A DNA stretch of 64,000 nt from an uncultured Litoreibacter sp. (GTDB lineage Bacteria > Pseudomonadota > Alphaproteobacteria > Rhodobacterales > Rhodobacteraceae), in the NCBI RefSeq assembly GCF_947501785.1, contig NZ_CANMXB010000001.1:1-64000 (forward strand), given 5' to 3'. A program made the translations under genes and the position numbers. The notes beneath the pieces were generated by a model. The model searched no databases and was not told where the DNA came from. It worked only from the letters and a program-made list of their open reading frames with translations. Below, in pieces: positions 50,144 through 59,031 of the stretch; the stretch's first letter is position 1, and each line of letters begins with the position of its first letter.

Positions 50144-51160
50144 ATGTCCAAGACAGACGCCGCGACACCAGAAATTGAACCGGCAGGTAAATCGCGAGAG
50201 TGGAATTTTCATCCTGCGCTGCCGATATCCATGTCGCCGGTCTTTGATCTGCCACCGAAACCAAAAGCCGCGCTCAACTGGCTGCTCGGCACGTGGACAA
50301 AGCTGACGCCGCCTGTCAGTCACCTGACCTTCGCTCTGGTGGCGTTCTTCCTTTTCTGGCCATCAACGGAGGCCATGAAGGTCCTGTCATGGGGCTGGCC
50401 ACTGCAAATCTTCGTAATAAACTTTGCGGCCACCGTGATCTTGGCGGGCGCTTTGCACTATTACCTGTTCATCCTGCGGGGGCAGGAAATGCAGTTGAAG
50501 TTCGACGCACGCCCGATGGAGAAAAGCCGCCGTTTCACATTTGGCAATCAGGTTTGGGACAACATGTTCTGGTCGTTGGTCTCTGGTGTGCCGATCTGGT
50601 CGGCCTGGATGATCCTCTATTTCTGGGTGGCAGCAAATGGCTGGGTCTGGTCGCTGGACAGCGTCCGCGCGTCGCCGGTCTGGTTTGTCCTGTTCTTCTT
50701 CGTGATCCGTTTTTGGCAGTCTTTCCACTTTTACTGGATCCACCGGCTGATCCACATCCCCTGGCTGTTCAAAAACGTGCACCACCTGCACCATCGCAAT
50801 GTGAACGTAGGCCCGTGGTCTGGCCTCGCGATGCACCCGGCGGAACATGTGCTCTACTATTCCGGCATCTTGATCCATTTCGTGCTGCCGTCACATCCGA
50901 TCCATCTGATCTTCCATATGTTCGCGTTGAACCTCGGGGCTATCTATTCGCATTCCGGCTTTGCCAAACTGCTCGTCCGAAACAAGGAGGCGATGAAGGC
51001 TGGGTCCTTCCATCACCAGCTGCACCACCGTTATTTCGAATGCAACTACGGCTCGGAAGAGATCCCTCTTGATCGTTGGTTTGGCAGTTTCCACGACGGC
51101 ACGCGCGCCGCCACAGACCGTATTCGCGCCCGTAAGAAACGCATGTACGCCAGCAAGTAG
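50144..51160 (+). CDS. Sterol desaturase/fatty acid hydroxylase family protein
   Basis: A 338-residue membrane diiron oxygenase. Three histidine boxes are seen: HRLIH (residues 200-204), HHLHH (213-217) and HHQLHH (290-295), with about six hydrophobic segments. Members hydroxylate or desaturate lipids or small substrates with O2. ATG 50144 is preferred with GGAG upstream over a GTG at 50132. It is the third gene of the FAD-oxidoreductase operon. Its co-occurrence with an ABC uptake system suggests hydroxylation of an imported compound, but a membrane-lipid substrate is equally possible. Confidence 0.88.
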   Translation: MSKTDAATPEIEPAGKSREWNFHPALPISMSPVFDLPPKPKAALNWLLGTWTKLTPPVSHLTFALVAFFLFWPSTEAMKVLSWGWPLQIFVINFAATVILAGALHYYLFILRGQEMQLKFDARPMEKSRRFTFGNQVWDNMFWSLVSGVPIWSAWMILYFWVAANGWVWSLDSVRASPVWFVLFFFVIRFWQSFHFYWIHRLIHIPWLFKNVHHLHHRNVNVGPWSGLAMHPAEHVLYYSGILIHFVLPSHPIHLIFHMFALNLGAIYSHSGFAKLLVRNKEAMKAGSFHHQLHHRYFECNYGSEEIPLDRWFGSFHDGTRAATDRIRARKKRMYASK

Positions 51161-51482
51161 GTATGGGTGAAGCGTTGAAGAACATCTACACGTATGGTGG
51201 CCAAGCCGCGCAGCGGCTTATGACAGTTGGCTGTCTGATGGCCAACAAGGTTGCTGGTAGGCGCTTGACCCAAGTCATCGACCCAAGCAGTGCCCCGTTT
51301 GCCTGCGGCACGGGCGAAGTGAAAGCCTTGATATGCGTGTCCATGAGTGCCTTTCCTCGTCCTTCTGCCCCACAATCGGAGACACTGCGGGCTGAAAAGG
51401 GATAGGGAAAGGGGCACAATAACCATCTCGCCTTATAAATAAGGCAGGATGTGTCGATAGGGATGTCGATGTGAGTACCAAT
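51161..51482. other. Noncoding stretch before tRNA-Gly
   Basis: About 320 bases without a supported gene. Open frames on both strands (80 codons or fewer) show no family motif and compete with each other. A short palindrome GCCTTAT-AA-ATAAGGC lies at 51432-51447, downstream of tRNA-Gly on its strand, and could be part of its terminator. Confidence 0.35.
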
Positions 51483-51557
51483 TGGAGCGGGCGATGAGAT
51501 TCGAACTCACGACCCTAACCTTGGCAAGGTTATGCTCTACCCCTGAGCTACGCCCGC
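51483..51557 (-). tRNA. tRNA-Gly (GCC)
   Basis: Read on the minus strand: acceptor GCGGGCG pairs with CGCCCGC; the anticodon arm TAACC-TTGCCAA-GGTTA carries GCC; the T arm has GAGTTCGAATC. The discriminator T is followed by an encoded CCA (51483-51485). Confidence 0.95.
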
Positions 51558-51651
51558 ATCCGTTGGTGAGGCGTGAGATATAAAGTCTGCCCGCGTCCTG
51601 CAAGAGCTAATTGCGTAATTCTTGCAATTTTCCGACGCTGCGTCGCAGCCC

Positions 51652-51954
51652 CTAAATGTCGATTGCGTCATCCGCGCCTTCATCCGGGATGTCAGCGGGC
51701 TGTTTGCGGCGAATGATGATGTCGCCATTCGGTAGGACTTCTGGCGGGTGATAAGCGTTGAGGCCCTTTAGTTGGTCGGCAAGGTCCTCCATCAGGGGGG
51801 CCATGTCGTCGGTGAAACCCTCCAACAACTTCCGCATTCCTTCCGCCAATTCGTCCAGCCCTTCAATAACGGGCGCGTCTTGATCGGGCGCGTTTTCGGC
51901 TACCGCAGCAAGCGGAATTGCAGAGACTGCGATGATGAGCAGCAGGACCTTCAT
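51652..51954 (-). CDS. Small exported acidic protein
   Basis: A 100-residue protein with a signal peptide (MKVLLLIIAVSAIPLAAVAE, cut near residue 19). The mature part is acidic, with a helical stretch GLDELAEGMRKLLEGFTDDM and a strand-like tail (PNGDIIIRRKQ). Similar short proteins occur in relatives, sometimes misnamed ATPase; I assign no function. Its start overlaps the nuclease gene's end by four bases, so it is translated with that operon. Confidence 0.72.
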   Translation of the reverse strand: MKVLLLIIAVSAIPLAAVAENAPDQDAPVIEGLDELAEGMRKLLEGFTDDMAPLMEDLADQLKGLNAYHPPEVLPNGDIIIRRKQPADIPDEGADDAIDI

Positions 51955-52997
51955 GTGTTCAAGATAGGGGCAGGGAGCACAATATCCAAGGTCACGGGGA
52001 AATGGTCGGATGCGGTCAGCAGCGCGTCGCGCAATTCCACGTCTCCCCAGCATGCCGGATCGTCAAAAGGGTGCCAGATGTGCCAATTTGGCTTGGTGTC
52101 GGCCAAGGCAGGGGACACCATAATGTAGTCCAGAAGCGCGTTCAGGTAACGTTTTTCGCGTCGAACATAGAAACGGGAGGTCGCCATTTGCGCGCCAATC
52201 CGTTGGGCGAGCGCGGCATGAGCATGGGGATCAAACATGCGGGTTTCTGGTTCTTTGCCGACCCCCAGAACGATCTCGACGCTAGAGCGGCCAAACAGCT
52301 CTTCATATTCGTCCAGGCCCGGGCCATCGTTGAAATCACCCATCACGATCAAATCTTCACCTGCATTTAGGTGCTGCTCCACCCGTTCGCGCAGCCAAAT
52401 GCACTGTGCCAGCTGCTTGCGGCGGTTGGCGATCGACAGGCGCATGACGGCAGCCGGGTTGCGCGCGCCGTGCGGTGCCTTTGATTTCAAATGCGCGCCA
52501 ATCAGGCGAAGGTGTTGGTTGTCCTTCGTCACCAGCGCCACTTCCAATGGGGGCTTTGAAAATTTGATGTGATCTTCGCGGTCATCAACGTCGAGATCGA
52601 TGTGAAAGACGCCGTCAAATCGGGGCGCTTCGCCTTTGCCGCCGGTCGCCGGCCCCTTTGGATCATGCGTGACGTTGATCACATCTGGATCATAGAGCAA
52701 CGCTATTTCCTGCTGCGTGTCATTGGTAAACCCGATGAGGCAGTTTCGTGCCCGAAGGCCAAACCGATCTGCGAAATGTTCCAGCGCTGTGCAGCCATCC
52801 CGCTTAGGGCTGGTATCGGGAGCTTCAACAACCATGACAGCATCCGCATCCAACGCTTGAAAGACGGCCCCCAAAGCTGCTGTTTGCTGCTGTTTTGTCA
52901 CGTCACGACGGCTGGACCAGCTGTCATCATCAATGAGCGTTCCGTCATCCGCAAAGAGCGTGGAGAACCACTCCACATTGTAGGTGGCTATTCTCAC
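51951..52997 (-). CDS. Endonuclease/exonuclease/phosphatase family protein
   Basis: A 348-residue member of the EEP superfamily, which hydrolyses phosphodiesters or phosphomonoesters. The N-terminal MRIATYNVEWF is the classic first motif. LRLIGAHLKSKAP, the Asp/Asn pair in DLIVMGDFNDGPG and SDHFPVTLDIV supply catalytic and metal ligands. No signal peptide is seen, so it is cytoplasmic. It overlaps both neighbours by four bases within a minus-strand run. Confidence 0.87.
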   Translation of the reverse strand: MRIATYNVEWFSTLFADDGTLIDDDSWSSRRDVTKQQQTAALGAVFQALDADAVMVVEAPDTSPKRDGCTALEHFADRFGLRARNCLIGFTNDTQQEIALLYDPDVINVTHDPKGPATGGKGEAPRFDGVFHIDLDVDDREDHIKFSKPPLEVALVTKDNQHLRLIGAHLKSKAPHGARNPAAVMRLSIANRRKQLAQCIWLRERVEQHLNAGEDLIVMGDFNDGPGLDEYEELFGRSSVEIVLGVGKEPETRMFDPHAHAALAQRIGAQMATSRFYVRREKRYLNALLDYIMVSPALADTKPNWHIWHPFDDPACWGDVELRDALLTASDHFPVTLDIVLPAPILNT

Positions 52998-53674
52998 GCG
53001 GCCTTCTCCGAAATCTCTTCCCAGGCGCGGTTGATCTGGACCAGCCGCTTCTCGGCCATCTTTCTGGCTTCCTCGGGCACGCCGCGCGCCATCATCCGGT
53101 CGGGGTGAGTTTCGCGCACAAGTTCGCGCCAGAGCGCGCGGACATCTTTCAATGACATGTCCGGGGTGGCGCCTAAGATGAAGTAGGGGTCGTGGTCAGC
53201 ATCAGGGACATACCGCGCCCGAAGGGTCCGAAATTCGGCGTCTGTCATTCCAAATATGCGGGCCACCACTGACAGGAACTGGTCTTCTGCATCGTGGTAA
53301 TTGTCATCTGCGACCGCGATGTGGAACAGCCCCTCCATCAGATCAAAGAGGGTGTCGTGGCGGTCATCAAACATGGCCGCAATCTTGCGGGCATAGCTGT
53401 CGAACCCTGCCACGTCCTGACGCGCCAGGTTGAATACGCGTGCGGCATTATCTTCGTCTTCGGGCGGGATCGTAAACACTTCGCGGAAGGCGGACACCTC
53501 GCCGCGTGTAACCAGCCCGTCCGCCTTCGCCATTTTTGCCCCCAGGGCTATGACTGCGATGGTGAAGGCGACCGTCTTTTCCGGTTCCGCCCGCAACTTG
53601 TCGAATACCGCAGTCAGCCCTTCGCCATTGGCGAGGGCGGCGATCGCGTCTGCAATGCGTTGCCAAATCGACAT
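52994..53674 (-). CDS. TerB/DnaJ-domain protein (DjlA-like)
   Basis: A 226-residue protein with a TerB-like helical domain (about residues 35-150, KMAKADGLVTRGEVSAFR and DNYHDAEDQFLSVVARIFGM) and a C-terminal J domain (about 163-225). The J domain keeps the HPD tripeptide (190-192 in RETHPDRM) and should stimulate DnaK. It lacks the N-terminal membrane anchor of enterobacterial DjlA. It overlaps the nuclease gene by four bases. Confidence 0.9.
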   Translation of the reverse strand: MSIWQRIADAIAALANGEGLTAVFDKLRAEPEKTVAFTIAVIALGAKMAKADGLVTRGEVSAFREVFTIPPEDEDNAARVFNLARQDVAGFDSYARKIAAMFDDRHDTLFDLMEGLFHIAVADDNYHDAEDQFLSVVARIFGMTDAEFRTLRARYVPDADHDPYFILGATPDMSLKDVRALWRELVRETHPDRMMARGVPEEARKMAEKRLVQINRAWEEISEKAA

Positions 53675-53705
53675 GGCGCCACGCTACCCGATGCGTTTGG
53701 GAATG

Positions 53706-54185
53706 TCAGAGGGTTTTCTGCATGAGCACAAGATCAATGCTGCGGTTGAATTTTTGTCCAATCGCGGGCAGATGGCCGACCCTTTCATATCCGTGTTTTG
53801 CGTGAAACTTGAGCCCCGCGTCGTTCTCAATGGAAACGCCGGCTACCATGTTGCGGACGCCCATCGACTTTGCGGATTTCTCAATATTCTCCAGCAGCTT
53901 GCTGCCAATTCCTGCGACACGCACATCTGGATGAAGGCAAATGGAATGTTCTTTTACCGCCTCATAGCCAATCCCTTTGCGAAATGGCCCAAAGCTGGCG
54001 TAGCCAACAACGGCATTGTCCAGTTCTGCAACAAAATACGCGTCTGCCTGGGCGATGCCATTGGCCACCTCCGCTTCGGTCGTTTCGACGCTGTTGAAGG
54101 TGATGGTGGTGTCGCGGATAATTTGGTTCAATATGGCCGCAATGGCACAAGCGTCGCGCGGCTCGGCCGGTCGTATGACACTCAT
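53706..54185 (-). CDS. GNAT N-acetyltransferase, phosphinothricin-acetyltransferase-like
   Basis: A 159-residue acetyltransferase. The start MSVIRPAEPRDACAIAAILN and TITFNSVETTEAEV are typical of PAT/MnaT-type enzymes that acetylate methionine sulfoximine or similar amino-acid analogues. The acetyl-CoA loop is VAGIGSKLLENIEKSA (about residues 92-107), and the final strand region is GVSIENDAGLKFHAKHGYE. Translation is coupled to the upstream VOC gene by ATGA overlap. The true substrate is unknown. Confidence 0.88.
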   Translation of the reverse strand: MSVIRPAEPRDACAIAAILNQIIRDTTITFNSVETTEAEVANGIAQADAYFVAELDNAVVGYASFGPFRKGIGYEAVKEHSICLHPDVRVAGIGSKLLENIEKSAKSMGVRNMVAGVSIENDAGLKFHAKHGYERVGHLPAIGQKFNRSIDLVLMQKTL

Positions 54186-54802
54186 TCCAACCGAATCTCG
54201 CCATTTGGCCCGTCATAGATTGCGACGAGCTTTGCGTCTTCATCCGGCATGAATTGCGCGGTGTCGCGCGGCATGAACGGCCCCAGTAGTTCCGCCATCT
54301 CGACGGCCTGTGGGTGATGTATTGTCAGCCTGGACAGTCTCAACCCGCAGTCAGGTAGGATGGCGCTGGGGTGTTGGCCTGCGTCCCATTGGATGATTGC
54401 CGGTCCTAGCCCGTCCCACGGCAAAATACCCGTCTTTGGCACTGCCATCCGCCACTTCAGGTCGCCGCGCTGCAACGCAAGAGGCTCACCAAAGCCGCCG
54501 GGCAAATTGGCGAGTACCCCTTCGATGTCGTCGGTCTGCAAAATCCAATTGGTCAACCGCGGCGTGCCTGAAAAGTTGTCAATGTTGAACCAACGTGGCC
54601 GGTTGGGACCCTTGGCGTCGGGGTTGATCGCCAGCACCTCAAGATAGATGTCTCCCGTCGAGGCCAGGCGGTTATGGGTCCCCATGTCGGGGTGTTCCCC
54701 TTGGACTTCAAGCGAAATGCCAAGCCGCTGCTCAATGGCAGTAGCGCCTGCATCAAGCGCTTCGCAAGAAACGGCGAGGTGATCGAGTTTCAACAAGGAC
54801 AT
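54182..54802 (-). CDS. VOC/glyoxalase-like domain protein
   Basis: A 206-residue protein of the glyoxalase-like (Glyoxalase_3) branch. MSLLKLDHLAVSCEALDAGA carries the first ligand His, and the central segment TGDIYLEVLAINPDAKGP the Glu. The second half is more divergent. ATG 54802 gives the family-like N-terminus; upstream in-frame starts add six odd residues. It is co-transcribed with the acetyltransferase and divergent from the cyclo-ligase gene. Confidence 0.85.
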   Translation of the reverse strand: MSLLKLDHLAVSCEALDAGATAIEQRLGISLEVQGEHPDMGTHNRLASTGDIYLEVLAINPDAKGPNRPRWFNIDNFSGTPRLTNWILQTDDIEGVLANLPGGFGEPLALQRGDLKWRMAVPKTGILPWDGLGPAIIQWDAGQHPSAILPDCGLRLSRLTIHHPQAVEMAELLGPFMPRDTAQFMPDEDAKLVAIYDGPNGEIRLE

Positions 54803-54875
54803 ATCCCACATTAGGCGCATCGAAGCCCTCTTGCCAAGCGTCGCCCTTCAGCTCAAAACGGCCCGCATGACAGCG

Positions 54876-55427
54876 ATGACTGAACTCAAAGCGCAGGCCC
54901 GAAAGGCCGCGTTCCAAAGACGCAAGCTGGCCCGCAATTCTGAAGCGGATGCGCAGGCGACGGCGCAGTTGTTGAAGGTGTTGATGCCCTTGAAAGGTGC
55001 GCCATTGACGGGCTACATGCCGATCCGCACCGAAGTTGACCCCATCCCTGCCATGGCGGCGCTTGCGTCCTTTGGGCCGGTTGGCGTGCCCGTCATACAA
55101 GGCAAAGGGCAGGCGCTGAAATTCCGCGAATGGTCACCTGGTTGCGAGATGAAGGACGGCCCCTTTGGTGCGAAAGTCCCTGCAAAAGGCGTCTGGGTGA
55201 CGCCCCAGGTCCTGATCGTTCCGCTGGTTGCCTTCACTCCGCAAGCAATGCGGCTGGGTTACGGCGGCGGGTTTTATGACCGCACATTGGAAAGTCTGCG
55301 CGCAAATGGGTCGGTTACGGCGATTGGCTACGCCTATAGCGCTCAAATGGCGGATCAATTGCCCTTGGAAGCGACAGACCAGCCATTGGATATGATCGTG
55401 ACCGAGCAGGGCGTGATAATCCCCTGA
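54876..55427 (+). CDS. 5-formyltetrahydrofolate cyclo-ligase
   Basis: A 183-residue enzyme that turns 5-formyl-THF into 5,10-methenyl-THF using ATP. The N-terminal ELKAQARKAAFQRRKLA and TGYMPIRTEVDPIP are typical, and the ATP/folate site GYGGGFYDRTLESLR lies near residues 129-143. ATG 54876 is preferred; another ATG at 54867 is possible. It lies 47 bases upstream of the YmdB-like gene on the same strand. Confidence 0.92.
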   Translation: MTELKAQARKAAFQRRKLARNSEADAQATAQLLKVLMPLKGAPLTGYMPIRTEVDPIPAMAALASFGPVGVPVIQGKGQALKFREWSPGCEMKDGPFGAKVPAKGVWVTPQVLIVPLVAFTPQAMRLGYGGGFYDRTLESLRANGSVTAIGYAYSAQMADQLPLEATDQPLDMIVTEQGVIIP

Positions 55428-55474
55428 GGCGCAGCCCCATTGCACAGCCCCGCACGGAGGCGTAGCAACGCAGC

Positions 55475-56290
55475 ATGAAGCTTTTATTTCTTGGCGATGT
55501 TATGGGGCGGTCTGGCCGCGCTGGCGTGATCACGCATCTGGCCCGTTTGCGCGAAGAGTGGGCGCTCGATTTTGTCGTCGTCAACGGCGAGAACGCCACG
55601 AACGGGGCAGGGCTGTCACCCGCTCATGCCAAAGAGCTGTTGGACGCCGGCGCAGATGTGCTGACCCTTGGCGATCATGCGTTTGATCAAAAGGACATGC
55701 TAAGTTTCATCAACCAGGAGCCGCGCATCATCCGCCCGCTGAATTTCGCCAAGGGCGCGCCGGGCGCTGGTGCGCGCGTGTTCGAGGCGACCCGAGGGCG
55801 CAAAGTGCTGGTGACCCAGGTGCTGGGCCAAGTGTTCATGAAGCGCGCGTTCGAGGACCCGTTTGGTTTGATAGAGCAGGCCTTGAAGACCCACCCGTTG
55901 GGCGGTGTGGTGCACGCCGCGTTGGTCGATGTGCATTGCGAGGCGACATCCGAGAAGATGGCCATGGGGCACTGGTGCGACGGCAAGGCATCCTTGGTGG
56001 TCGGCACCCATACTCACGTGCCGACCGCGGATGCCATGGTCCTGCCGGGTGGAACCGCGTTTTTGTCTGATGCAGGGATGTGCGGCGATTACCACTCGGT
56101 CATCGGGATGGAGAAGGCCGAACCGATGCGTCGGTTTGTGACCGGCATGGTAAAAGGTCGCTTTGTGCCCGCGGGCGAAGAGGCCACGTTGAGCGGTGCA
56201 TATGTCGAAACCGACGATCGCACGGGCAAAGCGACGCGCATCGTTCCGGTGCGGCAGGGTGGGCGGCTCGCATCCTCCGGGCCGGAATAG
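55475..56290 (+). CDS. YmdB-family metallophosphoesterase
   Basis: A 271-residue binuclear metallophosphoesterase of the TIGR00282/YmdB family. Ligand motifs are FLGDVMGRSGRAG, VVNGENATNGAG, GDHAFDQKDM, DVHCEATSEKMAMG and GTHTHVPTAD, all in family order. YmdB of Bacillus hydrolyses cyclic nucleotides and affects biofilm; the role here is unknown. It follows the cyclo-ligase gene and precedes a DMT permease by nine bases. Confidence 0.93.
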   Translation: MKLLFLGDVMGRSGRAGVITHLARLREEWALDFVVVNGENATNGAGLSPAHAKELLDAGADVLTLGDHAFDQKDMLSFINQEPRIIRPLNFAKGAPGAGARVFEATRGRKVLVTQVLGQVFMKRAFEDPFGLIEQALKTHPLGGVVHAALVDVHCEATSEKMAMGHWCDGKASLVVGTHTHVPTADAMVLPGGTAFLSDAGMCGDYHSVIGMEKAEPMRRFVTGMVKGRFVPAGEEATLSGAYVETDDRTGKATRIVPVRQGGRLASSGPE

Positions 56291-56299
56291 GCCCCTAGA

Positions 56300-57217
56300 A
56301 TGAGGGACAAGCTGTTTCTCATGGCCTTCTTGCTGGTCTTAGGGGCGGCATGGGGCGTCACGCAGCCGCTGACCAAAATCGCCGTCAGCGAGGACTACCG
56401 CCAGTTCGGGCTGATTTTCTGGCAGGTTTCCATTTCGACCGTAATTCTTGGCGTGATCTGCGCCGTCCGTAAGACCGCTTTGCCATTAGGTGTGCGTCAT
56501 ATCTGGGCTTACGTGGTAATTGCCCTGATCGGGACAGTGCTGCCAAACGGCGCTTCATACCAGGCGATGGTTCATTTGCCTGCAGGGATTGTGTCGATCC
56601 TGTTGTCCCTTATCCCAATGATAGCGTTTCCGATGGCCTTGGCGCTTGGAAATGAACATTTCAGGCTGCGCCGCCTGATCGGACTGACGTTGGGTCTGAT
56701 CGCGGTATTGCTGATCACGTTGCCCGAGGCCAGCTTGCCGGAACGTGCCATGTTGGCTGTAATTCCTTTGGCTTTGGTCGCCCCATGCCTCTATGCGTTC
56801 GAAGGCAACTACGTGGCGCGCTGGGGCACCGCCGGTCTGGACCCGTTTCAAGTGATGTTCGGGGCGTCCATTGTGGGCGTGTTTGTCACGCTGCCGCTGG
56901 CCATTTGGAAAGGACAGTTTCTTGTCCTGCAAATTCCGATGGGTGCGCCTGATGTGGCCATCTTGGTGTCATCCGTTGTCCACGCGCTCACTTATACAGG
57001 CTACGTTTGGCTTATAGGCCGTGCTGGTGCGGTGTTCGCTGTGCAGGTCAGCTATCCGGTGACGGCGTTCGGGCTGCTTTGGTCGATGCTGTTATTGGGG
57101 GAACGCTACTCGGTTTGGGTCTGGGCCGCTTTTGTGGTGATGATTGTCGGTCTGACGTTGGTGCAGCCTCGCCCACGACTGCTGGACAGCGCCCCCACGC
57201 TGCGCGACACTGCATAA
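56300..57217 (+). CDS. EamA (DMT family) permease
   Basis: A 305-residue membrane protein with ten predicted helices and two EamA repeats, including LFLMAFLLVLGAAWGVTQPL and the second repeat's start near AIPLALVAPCLYAFEGNYVA. Such drug/metabolite-type exporters move amino acids or metabolites. Their substrates cannot be read from sequence. It closely follows the YmdB-like gene and could belong to that operon. Confidence 0.9.
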   Translation: MRDKLFLMAFLLVLGAAWGVTQPLTKIAVSEDYRQFGLIFWQVSISTVILGVICAVRKTALPLGVRHIWAYVVIALIGTVLPNGASYQAMVHLPAGIVSILLSLIPMIAFPMALALGNEHFRLRRLIGLTLGLIAVLLITLPEASLPERAMLAVIPLALVAPCLYAFEGNYVARWGTAGLDPFQVMFGASIVGVFVTLPLAIWKGQFLVLQIPMGAPDVAILVSSVVHALTYTGYVWLIGRAGAVFAVQVSYPVTAFGLLWSMLLLGERYSVWVWAAFVVMIVGLTLVQPRPRLLDSAPTLRDTA

Positions 57218-57242
57218 CATAAGCTACTGAAAAGGCCCTGAT

Positions 57243-59021
57243 ATGGACCTGATTGCCCTTCCACAAACCACCCAATCCATCGTGGCGCTCTGCGTAGTGG
57301 TGGGCATGTTCGTACTGTTCATGCGCGAGGCCTACCCGACGGAAGTGGTCGCCATTGGCGGTGTTGCAGTTTTGCTGGTAACCGGGGTTCTGCCCTATGA
57401 CGCGGCTTTGTCCGTGTTGTCGAACCCCGCGCCGTGGACCATTGCCGCGATGTTTATCGTAATGGGGGCTCTGGTGCGTACTGGGGCTCTGGACTGGTTC
57501 ACGCAAATTGCCGACCGGAAGGCCGCAACGAACCCGGTCATGGCGATAGCCGCGCTGATGGGCTTCGTGGTGATTTCATCCGCGATCGTGTCCAACACGC
57601 CGGTGGTCGTGGTGATGATCCCCGTTTTCGTGCAATTGGCCAAGACCATGGGGCTATCGGCGTCGAAATTGCTGATCCCGCTCAGCTATGGGGCGATCCT
57701 TGGGGGCACTCTGACGTTAATCGGGACGTCAACCAACCTTCTGGTGGATGGGGTGGCGCGGGCCAACGGGATGGAACCTTTCACCATTTTCGAAGTCACG
57801 CCGCTTGGAATTGTTCTGGTGATCTGGGGCATGATCTACTTGCGTTTCATTGGCCCCCGCCTTCTGCCGGATCGTTCCAGCATGGCGTCGCTGCTGTCTG
57901 ACCGCTCCAAGAAGAAGTTCTTTTCGGAGGCCGCTATCCCGCCGGAAAGCAACCTGATCGGGCGGGAGGTGCAGGATGTGCAGCTGTTCAAGCGTGATGG
58001 GGTGCGCCTGATCGACGTGGTGCGCGGCGACACTTCGCTGCGCCGCAATCTCAAAGGGGTGGCCCTGCAGGTGGGCGACCGTGTGATCTTGCGCACAGAG
58101 ATGACCGAACTTTTGTCATTACAGGCCAACAAGCAGTTGAAACGCGTGGACCAACTGTCAGCCGTGGAGACATCAACTGTCGAGGTCCTCATCACGCCAG
58201 GTGCGCGAATGATCGGGCGCACGTTGGGATCAATGCGGCTGCGTCGTCGCTTTGGGGTCTACACGCTGGCGCTGCATCGCCGCGACCAGAATATCGGCCA
58301 GCAGCTTGACGATATGGAGGTCCGCGTCGGTGATACGCTGCTGCTTGAGGGCGCGCCGGAAGATATTGCCCGGCTTGCGTCCGAGATGGGGCTTGTTGAC
58401 GTCGCGCATCCTACCGCGCGGGCTTTCCGGCGCGGGCATGCCCCCATCGCAATCGTGGCGCTGTTGGGCTTGGTGGGGCTTGCAGGCCTTGGCGTTGCCC
58501 CGATTTTCTTGCTGGCCATCCTTGCCGTTGCTGTCGTGTTCTTCACCAAATGTATCGACGCGGAGGAGGCTTTCTCCTTCGTTGACGGGCGCTTGCTGAC
58601 TTTGATCTTCGCGATGCTGGCAGTCGGCACGGCGTTGCAAGCCTCTGGCGCGGTTGCGTTAATCGTGGAAACGCTCGCCCCCTATATGATGAATTTCCCA
58701 CCGTTCTTTATCATCTGGGGCATCTACCTGCTGACATCGGTTTTGACCGAACTTGTGTCCAACAACGCGGTCGCAGTGGTCGTCACCCCAATCGCCATCG
58801 GGCTTGCGTCAGCCATGGGCATTGACGCCCGGCCCCTTGTCGTCGCCGTCATGGTTGCCGCGTCCGCCAGTTTTGCCACCCCAATCGGGTATCAAACCAA
58901 CATGCTGGTCTATGGGCCAGGGGGCTACAAATTCACTGACTTTATGAAGGTGGGCATTCCGCTTAATCTCAGCATTGGTATATTGGCCAGCGCGGTCATC
59001 CCGTTTATCTGGCCGCTATGA
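57243..59021 (+). CDS. SLC13 family transporter with paired RCK_C domains
   Basis: A 592-residue membrane protein of the divalent anion:Na+ symporter type. N-terminal and C-terminal membrane halves (SYGAILGGTLTLIGTSTNLL, about residues 145-164, and TELVSNNAVAVVVTPIAIGL) flank a cytoplasmic block with two RCK_C (TrkA_C) domains (about 205-385), for example VGDTLLLEGAPEDIARLASE. The RCK_C domains suggest ligand or nucleotide control. A 593-residue relative lies on the opposite strand at 59495. Candidate substrates are sulfate or dicarboxylates. Confidence 0.9.
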   Translation: MDLIALPQTTQSIVALCVVVGMFVLFMREAYPTEVVAIGGVAVLLVTGVLPYDAALSVLSNPAPWTIAAMFIVMGALVRTGALDWFTQIADRKAATNPVMAIAALMGFVVISSAIVSNTPVVVVMIPVFVQLAKTMGLSASKLLIPLSYGAILGGTLTLIGTSTNLLVDGVARANGMEPFTIFEVTPLGIVLVIWGMIYLRFIGPRLLPDRSSMASLLSDRSKKKFFSEAAIPPESNLIGREVQDVQLFKRDGVRLIDVVRGDTSLRRNLKGVALQVGDRVILRTEMTELLSLQANKQLKRVDQLSAVETSTVEVLITPGARMIGRTLGSMRLRRRFGVYTLALHRRDQNIGQQLDDMEVRVGDTLLLEGAPEDIARLASEMGLVDVAHPTARAFRRGHAPIAIVALLGLVGLAGLGVAPIFLLAILAVAVVFFTKCIDAEEAFSFVDGRLLTLIFAMLAVGTALQASGAVALIVETLAPYMMNFPPFFIIWGIYLLTSVLTELVSNNAVAVVVTPIAIGLASAMGIDARPLVVAVMVAASASFATPIGYQTNMLVYGPGGYKFTDFMKVGIPLNLSIGILASAVIPFIWPL

Positions 59022-59031
59022 GGAAGCTTGC

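Noticed and set aside
51163-51405. 80-codon gene after the diiron hydroxylase
   Set aside because: No family motif, and competing frames on the other strand are of similar length; more likely noncoding.
54802-54876. 6S RNA upstream of the 5-formyl-THF cyclo-ligase gene
   Set aside because: The two divergent starts leave only about 75 bases, too short for 6S RNA.
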